DNA of 64,000 nt from Deltaproteobacteria bacterium (GCA_021817825.1 JAKAFS010000003.1:22302-86301); one strand, 5' to 3'; positions 31,543 through 40,914 are shown, counted from the first letter of the stretch. The notes: generated by a model from the letters alone, not told the origin. Numbers and translations are program-made.

Positions 31543-32745
31543 TCAAAAGACCAGGAGTGAAATGCCGATGGTTCCCAGGATCAGCCAGACAACGTCTTTT
31601 TTCCACCCCACCAGGTAAATAACGGAAACCGCAAACACCGCCCATGCCTGCCAGTGGACGAGGGAATGGACGCCGAATTGCAGGACGACAAAAAGGAGAA
31701 GCCCGATAAAACCGGACAGGAAACCCCGGATGACCGCCTTGACGATCCTGAGATTCTTGATTTTCGCATGAGCCCGGCTGATCAGCATCATGGCCGTCAG
31801 CGACGGGGTGAAAATGCCGATAGTGGCGATGACGGCCCCGAGGACCCCCAGCACCTTGTACCCGATGAAGGTGGCCGTGATGAAGACCGGCCCCGGCGTG
31901 ATCTGTCCCAGGGCGATCCCGTCGCGGAAGGCCTTCAGATCGAGCCAGTGCATTCCGTCCACAACGACGCCCTGAATGAGGGGAATGGCGGTAAAACCGC
32001 CGCCAAAGGCAAACGAACCGATCTGGAAGAAGGTCGCGAAGAGGTTCCATGTGCCGTCAACCAGCCCAAAGGTGACGGCGAGTAAAACAGCCAGCGCGGC
32101 CGGGGGCAGAAGATTCCGCCACAGAGGCGGCGCGGGGACTTCAACCACCGGCTCGGAATGCTTCGGCGCTTTTCCCTGTTCGCCAGCGCCGCTGAAGTAA
32201 AAGAACAAAGCCCCCAGCACCCCGGAGACAAGGATGATATAAACCACATTCCAGCGCAGCCAGAGTATCCCCAGGAAAGAGAGAACCGCAATCGCAAGGC
32301 CCTTGAAGGCGGCGTTACGGTCCATGCCCTGGAAGACCGAGCGACCCATCATCAGGGTCGCGTTCACCAGCAATGCGACCACCATCGCCCCGAGGCCCAA
32401 GAAGATCGAGTGGACAAATTTCAGGTCGCCGAACGAGAAATAGGCCCAGGCCAGAATCGTGATGGCCGCCATGGCCGGAAAGGCAAACGCAAAGGGCATC
32501 AGGATGCCGCCCCATCCGCCCTTCAGCTTCTGGCCGATATAGCCCATCAGAGTCACCCCCGTCGCCCCCGGCAAGATTTGGGACAGGCTCAAGGCGTTCA
32601 TGAACTCCTCAGCGGAGATCCACTTCTTCTCATTGACGATGACTCTCTTCATCAAGGCCAGGATCGCCGGCCCGCCATAGCCGACAGCGCCGACATAGAG
32701 GGCCGTTCTCAGGATTTCCAACAAGGTCGGCTGTATCATGATCAT
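31543..32745 (-). CDS. chrA: Chromate transporter
   Basis: A 400-residue, full-length (two-domain) ChrA. Both repeats are clear: N-terminal GAVGYGGPAILALMKR, LSQILPGATGVTLMGYIG; C-terminal GSFAFGGGFTAIPLIQ, ALGQITPGPVFITATFIGY. About 12 hydrophobic helices. The family exports chromate or takes up sulfate-like anions by proton exchange. It stands next to a NifX gene and a DUF134 regulator 50-450 bases upstream, same strand, but spacing does not prove an operon. Confidence 0.92.
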   Translation of the reverse strand: MIMIQPTLLEILRTALYVGAVGYGGPAILALMKRVIVNEKKWISAEEFMNALSLSQILPGATGVTLMGYIGQKLKGGWGGILMPFAFAFPAMAAITILAWAYFSFGDLKFVHSIFLGLGAMVVALLVNATLMMGRSVFQGMDRNAAFKGLAIAVLSFLGILWLRWNVVYIILVSGVLGALFFYFSGAGEQGKAPKHSEPVVEVPAPPLWRNLLPPAALAVLLAVTFGLVDGTWNLFATFFQIGSFAFGGGFTAIPLIQGVVVDGMHWLDLKAFRDGIALGQITPGPVFITATFIGYKVLGVLGAVIATIGIFTPSLTAMMLISRAHAKIKNLRIVKAVIRGFLSGFIGLLLFVVLQFGVHSLVHWQAWAVFAVSVIYLVGWKKDVVWLILGTIGISLLVF

Positions 32746-32796
32746 CTATATCCCTATGGAATGAGAAATGCGCCTCAGAGAATTACACGAAAGACC

Positions 32797-33159
32797 TCAG
32801 GCCTCATGGCAGCCGTGTTCGTGCTGTTCGCAGGCAATTCCCGAATCCTTCAGGGTTCCGGCAAGCCAGCCTTCGGCGACCTCCTTGACGTTGCCCGAGC
32901 ATCCCCGGAGGACATCGATTCCGCAACCGTTCAGGACGTTCACGGCACCCTGCCCCATGTTTCCGGCCAGCATCAATTTCACTCCCCGCTCAGCCAGGGT
33001 CTGCGCAATATTCGATTTGCAGCCGCAACCGGCAGGCGAAGAGATCGTTTCTTCCGAAACAATTTCTTTGTTCTCATTGACGGTGAATACGGTGAAGTAT
33101 TCACAGTGGCCGAAGTGTTCGTCCACCCGATTCTGAGATGACGGTAAAGCGATTTTCAT
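32797..33159 (-). CDS. NifX/NifB-like metal-sulfur cluster protein
   Basis: A 120-residue NifX-fold protein: MKIALPSSQNRVDEHFGHCEYFTVF with the His/Cys text HFGHC shared with the Mrp-NifX fusion, then AERGVKLMLAGNMGQGAVNVLNGCGIDVLRGCSG and a His/Cys-rich end (CEQHEHGCHEA), which adds potential metal ligands. It follows the DUF134 gene by 29 bases. NifX plus DUF134 is a recurring pair in anaerobes. Confidence 0.87.
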   Translation of the reverse strand: MKIALPSSQNRVDEHFGHCEYFTVFTVNENKEIVSEETISSPAGCGCKSNIAQTLAERGVKLMLAGNMGQGAVNVLNGCGIDVLRGCSGNVKEVAEGWLAGTLKDSGIACEQHEHGCHEA

Positions 33160-33188
33160 GATGTTTTTCCTTTCAAGACGGTTTTATT

Positions 33189-33581
33189 TTACGCATGCTC
33201 TCGGCAATGCGGACAACTCATTTCATGATGCTTGCTACAGTCAGGGCGGAATGCCCGGCGGCAGCGCGGACACCGGACCGGGTCAACCGCTTTGATCGAA
33301 ACGGAACCACCCTCGATGCGAAGGACTTTTCCGTTGACGAGGACATCGGCGACCTTCCGGCGCGCCGCTTCGATGATCCTGCCGAAGGTCTGCCGCGAGA
33401 TGTTCATCCGGGCCGCTGCCTGCTCCTGATACAGTCCCTCCAGGTCGGCCAGACGGATCGCCTCATACTCGTCAAGGCTCAAAAGAACCTCTTCGCAAGA
33501 GGAAGGCTTCGCGCCCTCAGGCGAGAAACAGCTTTTCCCCGGCATGACGCCGATCTGTCGGCAACATTTCGGTCTTGGCAT
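33189..33581 (-). CDS. DUF134 (UPF0251) DNA-binding protein
   Basis: A 130-residue protein: start MPRPKCCRQIG, the core LLSLDEYEAIRLADLEGLYQEQAA, a sigma-like helix-turn-helix ARMNISRQTFGRIIEAARRK, and a C-terminal zinc-knuckle-like end (CPRCRRAF ... CPHC). DUF134 proteins are predicted transcription factors found next to NifX-family genes, so control of the neighbouring NifX gene is likely. GGAG precedes the ATG. Confidence 0.87.
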   Translation of the reverse strand: MPRPKCCRQIGVMPGKSCFSPEGAKPSSCEEVLLSLDEYEAIRLADLEGLYQEQAAARMNISRQTFGRIIEAARRKVADVLVNGKVLRIEGGSVSIKAVDPVRCPRCRRAFRPDCSKHHEMSCPHCREHA

Positions 33582-33667
33582 GGTGGCGCTCCTTGAAAGC
33601 CATTATAAGCATATGCCCATAATTTGTCAAGGCGAGAAAATGAAAGTGGTGGTATTTGTCCTCTGCG

Positions 33668-34690
33668 TTAGGTTTTTCCTTCCGTTCTCTTCCCCGGGAG
33701 AGGATTGCCCAGAAGAAGCCAGATAAAGAAAGGACCGCCGAGCAGCGCCGTGATGATGCCGACGGGGATTTCGGCGGGGGCGATGATGGTACGGGCCACC
33801 GTGTCGCAAAGGGTAAGGAACGATCCGCCGAAGAGCAGTGAGGCCGGGGTGAGATACCGGTGGTCGACGCCGATGATCAATCGGCACATGTGAGGCACCA
33901 TGATGCCGACAAACCCGATGGGACCGCAGACGGCCACCACGCTTCCCACCATGGCCGATGAGCCCAGAAAGAGCACTTTCATGGTCTTTGCCGCATCGAC
34001 GCCCCTGCTGATGGCGATCTCTTCGCCCGCCGCAAGCAGGTTCAGCTCGTGGGTCAAAAGCAGCATGACGACGCTCCCGACGACCACAAAGGGGGCCACA
34101 TTGAGGACCGATTCAAAACCCGCCACTTCGAGTCCGCCCATGAGCCAGCGCATCATATGGGCGGAACGGGCAAAATCGCTCATGTACTGGGTGAAGAGGA
34201 TGAGACTGGAGAAAAAGAAGCTGATGGCCACCCCGGAAAGGAGCATCGTGCCGGTGTTAAAACCCTTTGCCAGTCGCGTGAGGCCATAGACGAGGAGAAT
34301 CGAAAGGATGGCCCCGGCAAAGGCGAAGAAGGAGATGCCCGACAGGCCGGCAATGGAGAAAACAAGGCCGAGGCGGATGTAGATCACGGCGCCGAGAGAA
34401 GCGCCGCTGGCCACGCCGAGGGTAAAGGGTTCGGCCAGGGGGCTGCGAAACAAGGTCTGAAAGGCAAGCCCGCTGAGGGCAAGGGCAGCGCCGGCCAGGA
34501 ACGAAACACAGACCCGCGGCACCCGAATCTTCCAGATAATGTCCGTATCGAGACCGCCCGAGAAGATCCGGAAGAGGGCATCCAGGGGAACGGACCTCAT
34601 GCCGATCAGGGGCGCTCCGGCAAGAACGAGAGCGGAAACAGCCAAAAGCGCCACAAGAACGACCCTTCTGCGATCTTTTTCCTTTTTCAT
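33668..34690 (-). CDS. btuC: Vitamin B12 ABC transporter permease
   Basis: A 340-residue FecCD-type permease with about ten membrane helices. Characteristic segments are RVPRVCVSFLAGAALALSG, LAEPFTLGVASGASLGA, GISRGVDAAK-like text (AISRGVDAAKTM) and GPIGFVGIMVPHMCRLIIG. The family imports cobalamin, haem or siderophores; B12 is inferred from the riboswitches, BtuB-like receptor and CbiZ in the same locus. It overlaps the ATPase gene by 4 bases. Confidence 0.85.
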   Translation of the reverse strand: MKKEKDRRRVVLVALLAVSALVLAGAPLIGMRSVPLDALFRIFSGGLDTDIIWKIRVPRVCVSFLAGAALALSGLAFQTLFRSPLAEPFTLGVASGASLGAVIYIRLGLVFSIAGLSGISFFAFAGAILSILLVYGLTRLAKGFNTGTMLLSGVAISFFFSSLILFTQYMSDFARSAHMMRWLMGGLEVAGFESVLNVAPFVVVGSVVMLLLTHELNLLAAGEEIAISRGVDAAKTMKVLFLGSSAMVGSVVAVCGPIGFVGIMVPHMCRLIIGVDHRYLTPASLLFGGSFLTLCDTVARTIIAPAEIPVGIITALLGGPFFIWLLLGNPLPGKRTEGKT

Positions 34691-35478
34691 TGCAGCACCC
34701 CCGGCACCACCAGACGGCCCCCGGTCGCCGGATGGTTCACAATGCAGAATTCCGTTCCATAGATGGTTCGGAGCACACCTTGCTCCATGAATTCCCCCGG
34801 GCCGCCGTTAAAGACGAGGGCACCCTTCTTGAGGGCCACGATGCGTCCTCCTGCCAGGGCTGCCGCATTGATATCGTGGGTGACCGACACAATGGTTACG
34901 CCGTGAATTCTGTTGATCCGACTGAGGAGGGCGCGGACATCGGTGTCGTGTTTCGGATCGAGGAAAGTGGTCGGTTCGTCGAGCAGCATGACCTTGGTAT
35001 CTTGGGCAAGGGCAGCGGCAATGAACACCTTCTGTCGTTCACCGCCGCTCAATGTGGCCAGCAGCCGGTTGGCAAGATGACTTGTCCCTGTGGTATCCAG
35101 CGCCGCCTGGACAGCCTTTTCATCGCTTTTGCGGGCCGATGAAAAGGGACTCAGGTAGGGGTACCTCGCCATCATCAGAAATTCATCGACCGTAAAGGGC
35201 GAGGAACGGCCATCGGCCTGCGGGACATAGGAGATGAGGCACGCCAGATCTCTCTGGCGAAAGCTTTCAATCTCCTTTCCGGCAATAGTGATCCTCCCGC
35301 CGCTGCCCCTGAGGATGCGGACAAGACATTTGAGCAGCGTCGTCTTCCCCGAACCGTTCGGCCCGACAATGGACAGATACTCGCCTTCCCTGATGGTCAA
35401 GAAGATGTCTTTGAGAATCTCCTTCCTGTTCAGGGTGCAGGAAAAATGGTCTATCTCAATAATTGTCTGGTGGTGCAT
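34687..35478 (-). CDS. btuD: Vitamin B12 ABC transporter ATP-binding protein
   Basis: A 263-residue ABC ATPase: Walker A GPNGSGKTTL near residue 40, Q-loop YVPQ, signature LSGGERQKVFIA near 143, Walker B VMLLDEPTTFLD and switch His in VTHD. It is the FecE/BtuD type. Gene starts at 35478, sharing one base with the end of btuF, and overlaps btuC by 4 bases, so the three are translated as a coupled unit. Confidence 0.88.
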   Translation of the reverse strand: MHHQTIIEIDHFSCTLNRKEILKDIFLTIREGEYLSIVGPNGSGKTTLLKCLVRILRGSGGRITIAGKEIESFRQRDLACLISYVPQADGRSSPFTVDEFLMMARYPYLSPFSSARKSDEKAVQAALDTTGTSHLANRLLATLSGGERQKVFIAAALAQDTKVMLLDEPTTFLDPKHDTDVRALLSRINRIHGVTIVSVTHDINAAALAGGRIVALKKGALVFNGGPGEFMEQGVLRTIYGTEFCIVNHPATGGRLVVPGVLQ

Positions 35479-36437
35479 TAGGGTTTCCTCTTAGGTTCGG
35501 AATGGAGAACCGACGCTATATCTTCGAGAGCAAGGATGAACCGGGGGCCGGGGATGACCATGTAATCCTTCTCCAGAACGTAGATACGGTTGTCCCGAGC
35601 TGCGGCCGTGCCGGATGCAGCTTCCCGCCATTTCCTGATTCCTGCCGCCCTTGCCGATTCCCCCGAGGCCCGATAATCGGTATTGACTGCGATGTCGATA
35701 ATAACCTCGGGATTGAGTTCGAGCAAACCCTCCCGCGATATCTCGGGGAAGGCCAGTTTTCCCTGATAGGCGTTGACGCCACCGGCAAGATCGACCAACT
35801 GTCCATAGAAGGTCCGGGGACCGGCCACACAGATTTTATCGAGGTGGCCGCCCATGTTCCCTCCGATGGAAACCATGACCCGTGGACGGGAGAGCCTACG
35901 AGCCCCCTGACGGATATGGTCCCTTCTGGCGGTGAGGTCCGCTGCCAGGCTTACGGAACGCTCTTCCACGCCGCACCGACTGCCGATCGCTGCGATGGCC
36001 GCAAAGATGTCTGCAATGGTCTTGTTGTTGACCACGAGCACACTGAAGCCCGCCTTGTCAAGAAACTGCCTTATGTTTTCCTGCTCGGGCAGCAGGATCA
36101 CCAGATCGGGAGCGAGACTCAGGATGGCCTCGTAATTCGCGTCATAGAATCCTCCGATTCGCGCTTTTTTTCGCGCCTCGGCCGGGAACTCGCAATAGCG
36201 GGTCACGGCCACCACGTTATCTCCCAAGCCAAGGGCAAAAAGGGTTTCCGTGATACTCGGCGCCAGAGAGACGATACGGCGACACGGTAAGTAAGCAGGC
36301 GCCTTCCGGGAGGCAAGGGAAAGGGACGCCGCAGGCTCCTGTACCCGCAGCGCCCGCTTCCCCAGATAACTGCCGCCGAAGGCCAGGGCGGTAATGATCA
36401 GCACCACGATCGTCCTGGTCAGACTGCTATTCACCAT
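35478..36437 (-). CDS. btuF: Cobalamin-binding periplasmic protein, membrane-anchored
   Basis: A 319-residue class III solute-binding protein. It begins with an uncleaved-looking hydrophobic segment (TIVVLIITALAFGGSYL) rather than a lipobox. The binding fold reads RRIVSLAPSITETLFALGLGDNVVAV, then YEAILSLAPDLVILL and GGNMGGHLDKICVAG, and ends with VIPGPRFILALEDIA. Delivers the corrinoid to BtuCD. The locus context decides for B12 against haem or iron. Confidence 0.85.
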   Translation of the reverse strand: MVNSSLTRTIVVLIITALAFGGSYLGKRALRVQEPAASLSLASRKAPAYLPCRRIVSLAPSITETLFALGLGDNVVAVTRYCEFPAEARKKARIGGFYDANYEAILSLAPDLVILLPEQENIRQFLDKAGFSVLVVNNKTIADIFAAIAAIGSRCGVEERSVSLAADLTARRDHIRQGARRLSRPRVMVSIGGNMGGHLDKICVAGPRTFYGQLVDLAGGVNAYQGKLAFPEISREGLLELNPEVIIDIAVNTDYRASGESARAAGIRKWREAASGTAAARDNRIYVLEKDYMVIPGPRFILALEDIASVLHSEPKRKP

Positions 36438-36476
36438 GGAAGCCTGCCTTTATCCTGCATGAAGGTCCTTAACTTC

Positions 36477-38408
36477 TCAGAACGAAAGTTTTACCCCGCC
36501 ATAGGCGCCGATGCCCGGGGTGCCCCATCCCGCCACCTCTTCATATTCTGCATTGCAGAGATTCTCGATGCGGCTAAAGAGCTGCACATTTTTGGTAATG
36601 TCATAGGAGGCGGCCAGATTGACGAAGGTGTAACCTCCCAGAGTGACTCTCGTGGTGGAGTAGGTCATGTTGTCGAAATAGTTGTCATCCCTCTTTCCCA
36701 CATAGACGATGCCCAGATTGACGTTCCCCTTCTCCTGAAAACGGTAGTTGGCATCGAAGGCAAGCCTGTGCCTCGGCCTTCTCAGCAGGGACTTACCGGT
36801 GGTCTTGTCTTCCGTGTCTGTGTAGGTATAACTGAGCCGCAGGGCGAGTTCCTGCAAGGGCTGGAGGGAAAGGGCGGCCTCCACCCCTTGCGTTCTGGCG
36901 GCGGCGATGTTCCGGTACTTGGACTGCACACCGTCGAAATCAATCAAATTTTCAAAATCGTTTCCGAAATGGGTCAGACCGAAAGAGACCTTCTTTCCCA
37001 GCAAAGGCTGCTCGATGCCGATATCCCAGCCCTTGCTCTTTGCCGCCTCCAGGTTCCGGCTGCCGTATTGAGAATAGATCTGGTAGAGGGAGGGGGCCTT
37101 GAATCCCGTTCCATAGGTCCCCTTCAGGCGCGTTTGGGTCTGCGGAATCAGATAAGAGGCGGTGAGGCGGTAGGTGGCCTCGGTCCCGAACAGGCTGTGT
37201 TCGTCGATGCGTATCCCTGCCGTGGCGAAGAAGCGGTCGGCGAGTTTGATCTCATCCTGGAGATAGTAGCCTGTCACCCGGGCCGTTTCCTTGGCGAAGG
37301 TCTCCGTATAGGGTCCCCAGGCACTCGTCGAACTGTAGTCCGATTTCCCCTGTTCCGCTTTCACTTCGGCTCCGAAGGTCACCGTGTTGGTCTCGTGGAG
37401 AAAGAGGTTGTGCTGCCAGTCCAGCTTGTAGGACTCCCCGAGAAAGGAACTGCGCTCGGAATCACTGGGGTGCGCCGCATCGGGATCGTTCCGGTATTTC
37501 CGGTCGTTTTGGGCCAGGGAAAGACCGAGTTTCTGCGCCCATAGGCCTTCAAAAAGAGATAATTCCCCCTGGAGCTTGGTCATGAGTTCTTTTGAGTCCA
37601 CGACATAGTTCGGGTCATCGCCCCCGGCGCCGCCATAATTGTCCAGGTCGGCATGGGCGTCGGCATAACGCAGGAAAAGATCGGCCGAGAATTGCTCGGT
37701 AGGCGTCACGCCGAACCTGCCCGAGAAGGAGGTGTTTTGATAGCCGTCCCGTTCCCGGTTACCATATTTCTCTCCGGCCGCCGAGATGCCGCCGCTATCG
37801 GTCCGGGAGAGGCCGAGGGAGAAGTTGCCCCAATCGTTACCGCCGCTCAGCCCGGCCTTTTCGCGAAAGGTAGCAAAGCTCCCGCCTTCGGCGGAGACAA
37901 AGCCCGCGGCCTTGCCTTTCCCTTTCTTCGTGATGATGTTGATCACCCCGCCCATGGCATCGGAGCCGTAAAGGGTGCTCTGGGGGCCTCTGATCACCTC
38001 GATGCGCTCGATGTTATCCAGGGCGAAATTGGCCGGGTTGAAGGATCGCCCCGAGGATATCGGATCGTTCACCTCCACGCCATCGACCAATACGAGGGTC
38101 AACTCGGAAGCAGCACCCCGGATAAATATCGATGCGCTGCCCCCCTGCCCCCCTGTCTGCACCACGTCTAGCCCCGGAACGGACTGGAGGGCATCGATCA
38201 GCGTTCGTTTCTGCCCCTTCTCTATCTCACTCGCCGTGATGACGGTAGACGAGCTTCCTACCGCGGCCTCTGTGGTTTCCATCCTCGTGGCGGTCACGAC
38301 CATCTCTTCCATGCTGTAAGGTTCCGCTGCACTTGCCGTCCGCAGCCCCCATAGCCCTGTGATCAGTAAAAACACCCCTGCCAGCCTGACAACCCATATC
38401 TGTGTCAT
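36477..38408 (-). CDS. btuB: TonB-dependent outer-membrane receptor (BtuB type)
   Basis: A 643-residue receptor. Signal peptide to about residue 28 (ends in TASA), TonB box-like text MEEMVVTATRM, plug domain with LQSVPGLDVVQTGGQGGSASIFIRG (given in part as VPGLDVVQTGGQGG), RIEVIRGPQSTLYGSDAMGGVINI in the usual place, and a 22-strand barrel that ends in VKLSF with the terminal Phe needed for membrane insertion. A cobalamin riboswitch lies immediately upstream, so corrinoid is the likely ligand. The 39-base gap before btuF suggests one transcript. Confidence 0.9.
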   Translation of the reverse strand: MTQIWVVRLAGVFLLITGLWGLRTASAAEPYSMEEMVVTATRMETTEAAVGSSSTVITASEIEKGQKRTLIDALQSVPGLDVVQTGGQGGSASIFIRGAASELTLVLVDGVEVNDPISSGRSFNPANFALDNIERIEVIRGPQSTLYGSDAMGGVINIITKKGKGKAAGFVSAEGGSFATFREKAGLSGGNDWGNFSLGLSRTDSGGISAAGEKYGNRERDGYQNTSFSGRFGVTPTEQFSADLFLRYADAHADLDNYGGAGGDDPNYVVDSKELMTKLQGELSLFEGLWAQKLGLSLAQNDRKYRNDPDAAHPSDSERSSFLGESYKLDWQHNLFLHETNTVTFGAEVKAEQGKSDYSSTSAWGPYTETFAKETARVTGYYLQDEIKLADRFFATAGIRIDEHSLFGTEATYRLTASYLIPQTQTRLKGTYGTGFKAPSLYQIYSQYGSRNLEAAKSKGWDIGIEQPLLGKKVSFGLTHFGNDFENLIDFDGVQSKYRNIAAARTQGVEAALSLQPLQELALRLSYTYTDTEDKTTGKSLLRRPRHRLAFDANYRFQEKGNVNLGIVYVGKRDDNYFDNMTYSTTRVTLGGYTFVNLAASYDITKNVQLFSRIENLCNAEYEEVAGWGTPGIGAYGGVKLSF

Positions 38409-38460
38409 TGTCCTTTGCTCCTTTCTTTTCCCTCGAAAAGTGATGGTGTATTCTGCGTCC

Positions 38461-38632
38461 GGAACAGGTCTCCTGGCTTTCGATCATCCTACTGGCTGCG
38501 CCTTCCCATCCCAGGTTGAGGACAGTGGCATTGTGCAGCGTTCGTCACGACTACAGTCGCGGGGCGGCGGGAGTTTTGGACTCCCTTCCCTTGATCCGGA
38601 TGCACCCTCTTGAAACTGTTATACTTAACTGC
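38461..38632 (-). ncRNA. Cobalamin riboswitch upstream of btuB
   Basis: On the minus strand the conserved parts follow in order: GGGAAGGGAGTC...CTCCCGC, GCCCCGCGACTGTA, CACTGTCC, then GGGAAGGCGCAGCCAGTAG and the B12 box GAAAGCCAGGAGACCTG. Its 5' end abuts the cbiZ stop codon (38642). No T-rich terminator lies between it and the btuB start about 52 bases on, so control of translation start is likely. Confidence 0.9.
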
Positions 38633-38641
38633 ATTCTACTG

Positions 38642-39547
38642 TCATTTGACCTCCTGTTCGACCGACGATACAACAGAGTCCGGATGAATGGCGTTCTTCG
38701 TTTTGGAAAATCCGTTCTGTTTGCCCAAGGCCTCCACGACTGCTTGGTACACGGTCTTTCCGATCAACTCCCCGATTTTGCTGTGGCCGCCCGTATAGGT
38801 CACCTTCGGTCCCGTGGCGCCGGAGACAACCATCATGCTGTCCGTACCCGTACCGGTGGCTTGCACCCCTTTTGTATAGCTGCTGGGTACGCGAAGATCC
38901 TCGAAGGCGGCCGTCTTCGCTTCCGTACCGGTGATGATGGTCCTGGCCATGGCCCCGTCCGTCAACCGCGCATTGGTGAGGATCACGATGTTGACTGTTC
39001 CATGGCCAGGCAGGCCGTTCCTTGCCTGACCGGCACCGGGGTCAACCTCGATATAGCTGCCTTCGTCGACTCCGGCCCTCAGCGCATTGCTCTTTGCCCC
39101 GGCCGTGGCCAGTACCGTGACCGTGATCGGGGAGAATGACAGCGTGACAACAGCCAGATTGTCCATATCGGCGGCGGTCGCCATCAGGGCAATCTCACCC
39201 CGCCGGAGTTGAAGGGCCCAAGCGATCCGTTCCTCGGTCTTCGCCTCGTAGACTTTGCTGCCGTCCTCAGTCGCCGTTTTCATGGTCTCGGAAACACGCT
39301 CCCAGAGGAGGGGATGGGCTGCATGGTTCACAGCGGCAAAGACCTGCACAAACCCGTCTTTGGTGGAGAGGAGGCGCCGCCTTTCCGGGAAGCGAATGAC
39401 GAGCGTCTTTTCCCACAGGCCATCCTGAGCCGAGCGGATGAAGGACGCCTTCGCCTGAACATTGTCCGGGATGGCAATGCCGGCCGCCCCTGCCCAGGAG
39501 GGAAGGAGGAGAAGAAAAACAGCTATGTACGTCAGAAACTTTGTCAT
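38642..39547 (-). CDS. cbiZ: Adenosylcobinamide amidohydrolase CbiZ with signal peptide
   Basis: A 301-residue protein. The first 25 residues are a clear signal peptide (FLTYIAVFLLLLPSWAGAAG). The rest carries CbiZ text: GTVNIVILTNARLTDGAMART, ITGTEAKTAAFEDL and GVQATGTGTDSMMVVSG. CbiZ removes the aminopropanol side chain from corrinoids during salvage. It is usually cytoplasmic or fused; an exported form would remodel corrinoids before uptake. ATG 39547 with GGGAG is used; it overlaps the tonB stop by 4 bases. Confidence 0.8.
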   Translation of the reverse strand: MTKFLTYIAVFLLLLPSWAGAAGIAIPDNVQAKASFIRSAQDGLWEKTLVIRFPERRRLLSTKDGFVQVFAAVNHAAHPLLWERVSETMKTATEDGSKVYEAKTEERIAWALQLRRGEIALMATAADMDNLAVVTLSFSPITVTVLATAGAKSNALRAGVDEGSYIEVDPGAGQARNGLPGHGTVNIVILTNARLTDGAMARTIITGTEAKTAAFEDLRVPSSYTKGVQATGTGTDSMMVVSGATGPKVTYTGGHSKIGELIGKTVYQAVVEALGKQNGFSKTKNAIHPDSVVSSVEQEVK

Positions 39548-40374
39548 GTGTGATCTCCCTGAATGCCCTGCCAAGTCTCCTCATGCAGGGTAAAACGTAT
39601 GGGCAGAAGCGCCTTCGCTGCAACGGGAACTCCGTTTCGTGTGGCCGGTGCGAAGCGGGACCTCCTGACTGCTTCGATGGAAGGACCGATAAACATCTGA
39701 TTGGATGCCTCCACAACCTCGACACCCATGAGACGCCCCTGGTCGTTAAGGGAGACGGACAAGAGGACCTTGCCTTCCAGTTTGCGCCTCCTTGCCAGGA
39801 GGGGATATTCGGGCAGTTCCCGGTAAAGAAAGCGGGGGGCTTCAGGCTTTCCAAAGCTCGTGGCAACCACACCCTGACCAATATTTTGTCCGGCCCCGGC
39901 CCCTACACCCATCGCGCCGCGTGCCAACAGCCCGGGATCATTTCCTTGCCCGGCAATTGTCGGCTTTGATTTTCCATCTGCATTAGGGGTGGGAGGACCC
40001 ATGATGCCACCAACCGTCAGCGCCTCCCCCTGTTTCAACACTTGTTCATCACCGGCAGTGCTGTTTCCGGCAGGATGAAAGGGTTCGGCTTTGTGTGTAT
40101 CCGGTTCTTTGGCCGATTGGGACAACTGGGGATGAATGGACGCACTGTCTTTTCGTTTGTTCTCCTTCCGGATATGCCTGTCGGCTTGTGGCTTTCCCGA
40201 CTCCGAGCGATGAACAGTCATCCCAAGGGATGTTTCGCTTACCAGGGAAACCTCGAACCAGTCTGATTTGGGGGCGTCCTTCATGGTCCCCAATGTGAAG
40301 AAAATGGCACCGTGCAGGAGGACAGAAAGAACGGCATAGGCTATCCATCTGTGATCATCAACCAAGGCACACAC
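39544..40374 (-). CDS. tonB: TonB-family energy transducer
   Basis: A 276-residue protein: one N-terminal helix (WIAYAVLSVLLHGAIFFTLG) with the TonB His, a charged and Gly/Pro-containing periplasmic spacer, and a C-terminal TonB domain (PEYPLLARRRKLEGKVLLSV, split as PEYPLLARRR and LEGKVLLSV; then SSRF-like RRSRFAPATRNGVPV). The protein couples the proton gradient to BtuB. ExbB and ExbD are not in this window. It lies behind a riboswitch-terminator. Confidence 0.88.
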   Translation of the reverse strand: MCALVDDHRWIAYAVLSVLLHGAIFFTLGTMKDAPKSDWFEVSLVSETSLGMTVHRSESGKPQADRHIRKENKRKDSASIHPQLSQSAKEPDTHKAEPFHPAGNSTAGDEQVLKQGEALTVGGIMGPPTPNADGKSKPTIAGQGNDPGLLARGAMGVGAGAGQNIGQGVVATSFGKPEAPRFLYRELPEYPLLARRRKLEGKVLLSVSLNDQGRLMGVEVVEASNQMFIGPSIEAVRRSRFAPATRNGVPVAAKALLPIRFTLHEETWQGIQGDHT

Positions 40375-40383
40375 CCCTCAGAC

Positions 40384-40421
40384 AAAAAAATCCCCGAACC
40401 TGGATTGACCAAGTTCGGGGA
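40384..40421 (-). terminator. Riboswitch-controlled terminator before tonB
   Basis: On the minus strand ATCCCCGAACTTGG and CCAGGTTCGGGGAT form a strong stem followed by seven T residues, 10 bases before the tonB start. A competing hairpin just upstream (ATCCCCCGTGG...GGGGAT, near 40453-40474) can serve as antiterminator. It is the expression platform of the cobalamin riboswitch. Confidence 0.8.
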
Positions 40422-40487
40422 TGCCGTATTTCATCCACCTGACGTCGTCGATCATCCCCTTTACCACGGGGGATAATCATGCCTATA

Positions 40488-40672
40488 ACCTGCAAGAAGG
40501 TCTTCCGGCTTCCGGATCGTCTTACTTACCGCGTCTTCCCATTCCTTAAAAACGGAACAGTGACATTGGTGCGGTTTTCATCCCCGGTTACGGCGGCGGG
40601 TCCGCGACGGATTCACACCGTCTTCCCTTTTATGGCCTTGTGGCCTCTCACTTAATAGGTTCTCTAATACAG
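40488..40672 (-). ncRNA. Cobalamin riboswitch upstream of tonB-cbiZ-btu operon
   Basis: Minus-strand order: AAAAGGGAAGACGGTGTGAATCC (given in part as GGGAAGACGGTGTGAATCC), GCCGCCGTAACCGGGG, CACTGTTCC, TGGGAAGACGCGGTAAGTA and the B12 box GGAAGCCGGAAGACCT. All conserved helices can be drawn. Together with the terminator downstream it should shut off tonB and cbiZ when cobalamin is plentiful. Confidence 0.92.
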
Positions 40673-40914
40673 ACCGGCTGGCAATGTCAAGATCAGAATC
40701 ATTTTAAATGAACTTGAGGTGATCGCTCATGGCATCCGTCATTCGGTCAAACTCTTCGGGGCGCAGAAAGTACCCCCAAGCCGATGCACTCCGTGGAACC
40801 GGACAAAGCGAAGCGCGAGATGTAACCTTTTCGTCATTGGGACGTTGTACTATGCAAAGGGGTGTCCACCCATAGGGATGGATAAATCAACCCGCACGAC
40901 AAAGGAGGTTCAAG

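Noticed and set aside
36459-37544. 361-codon plus-strand frame opposite btuB
   Set aside because: Shadow of the TonB-dependent receptor; the receptor's motifs are intact.
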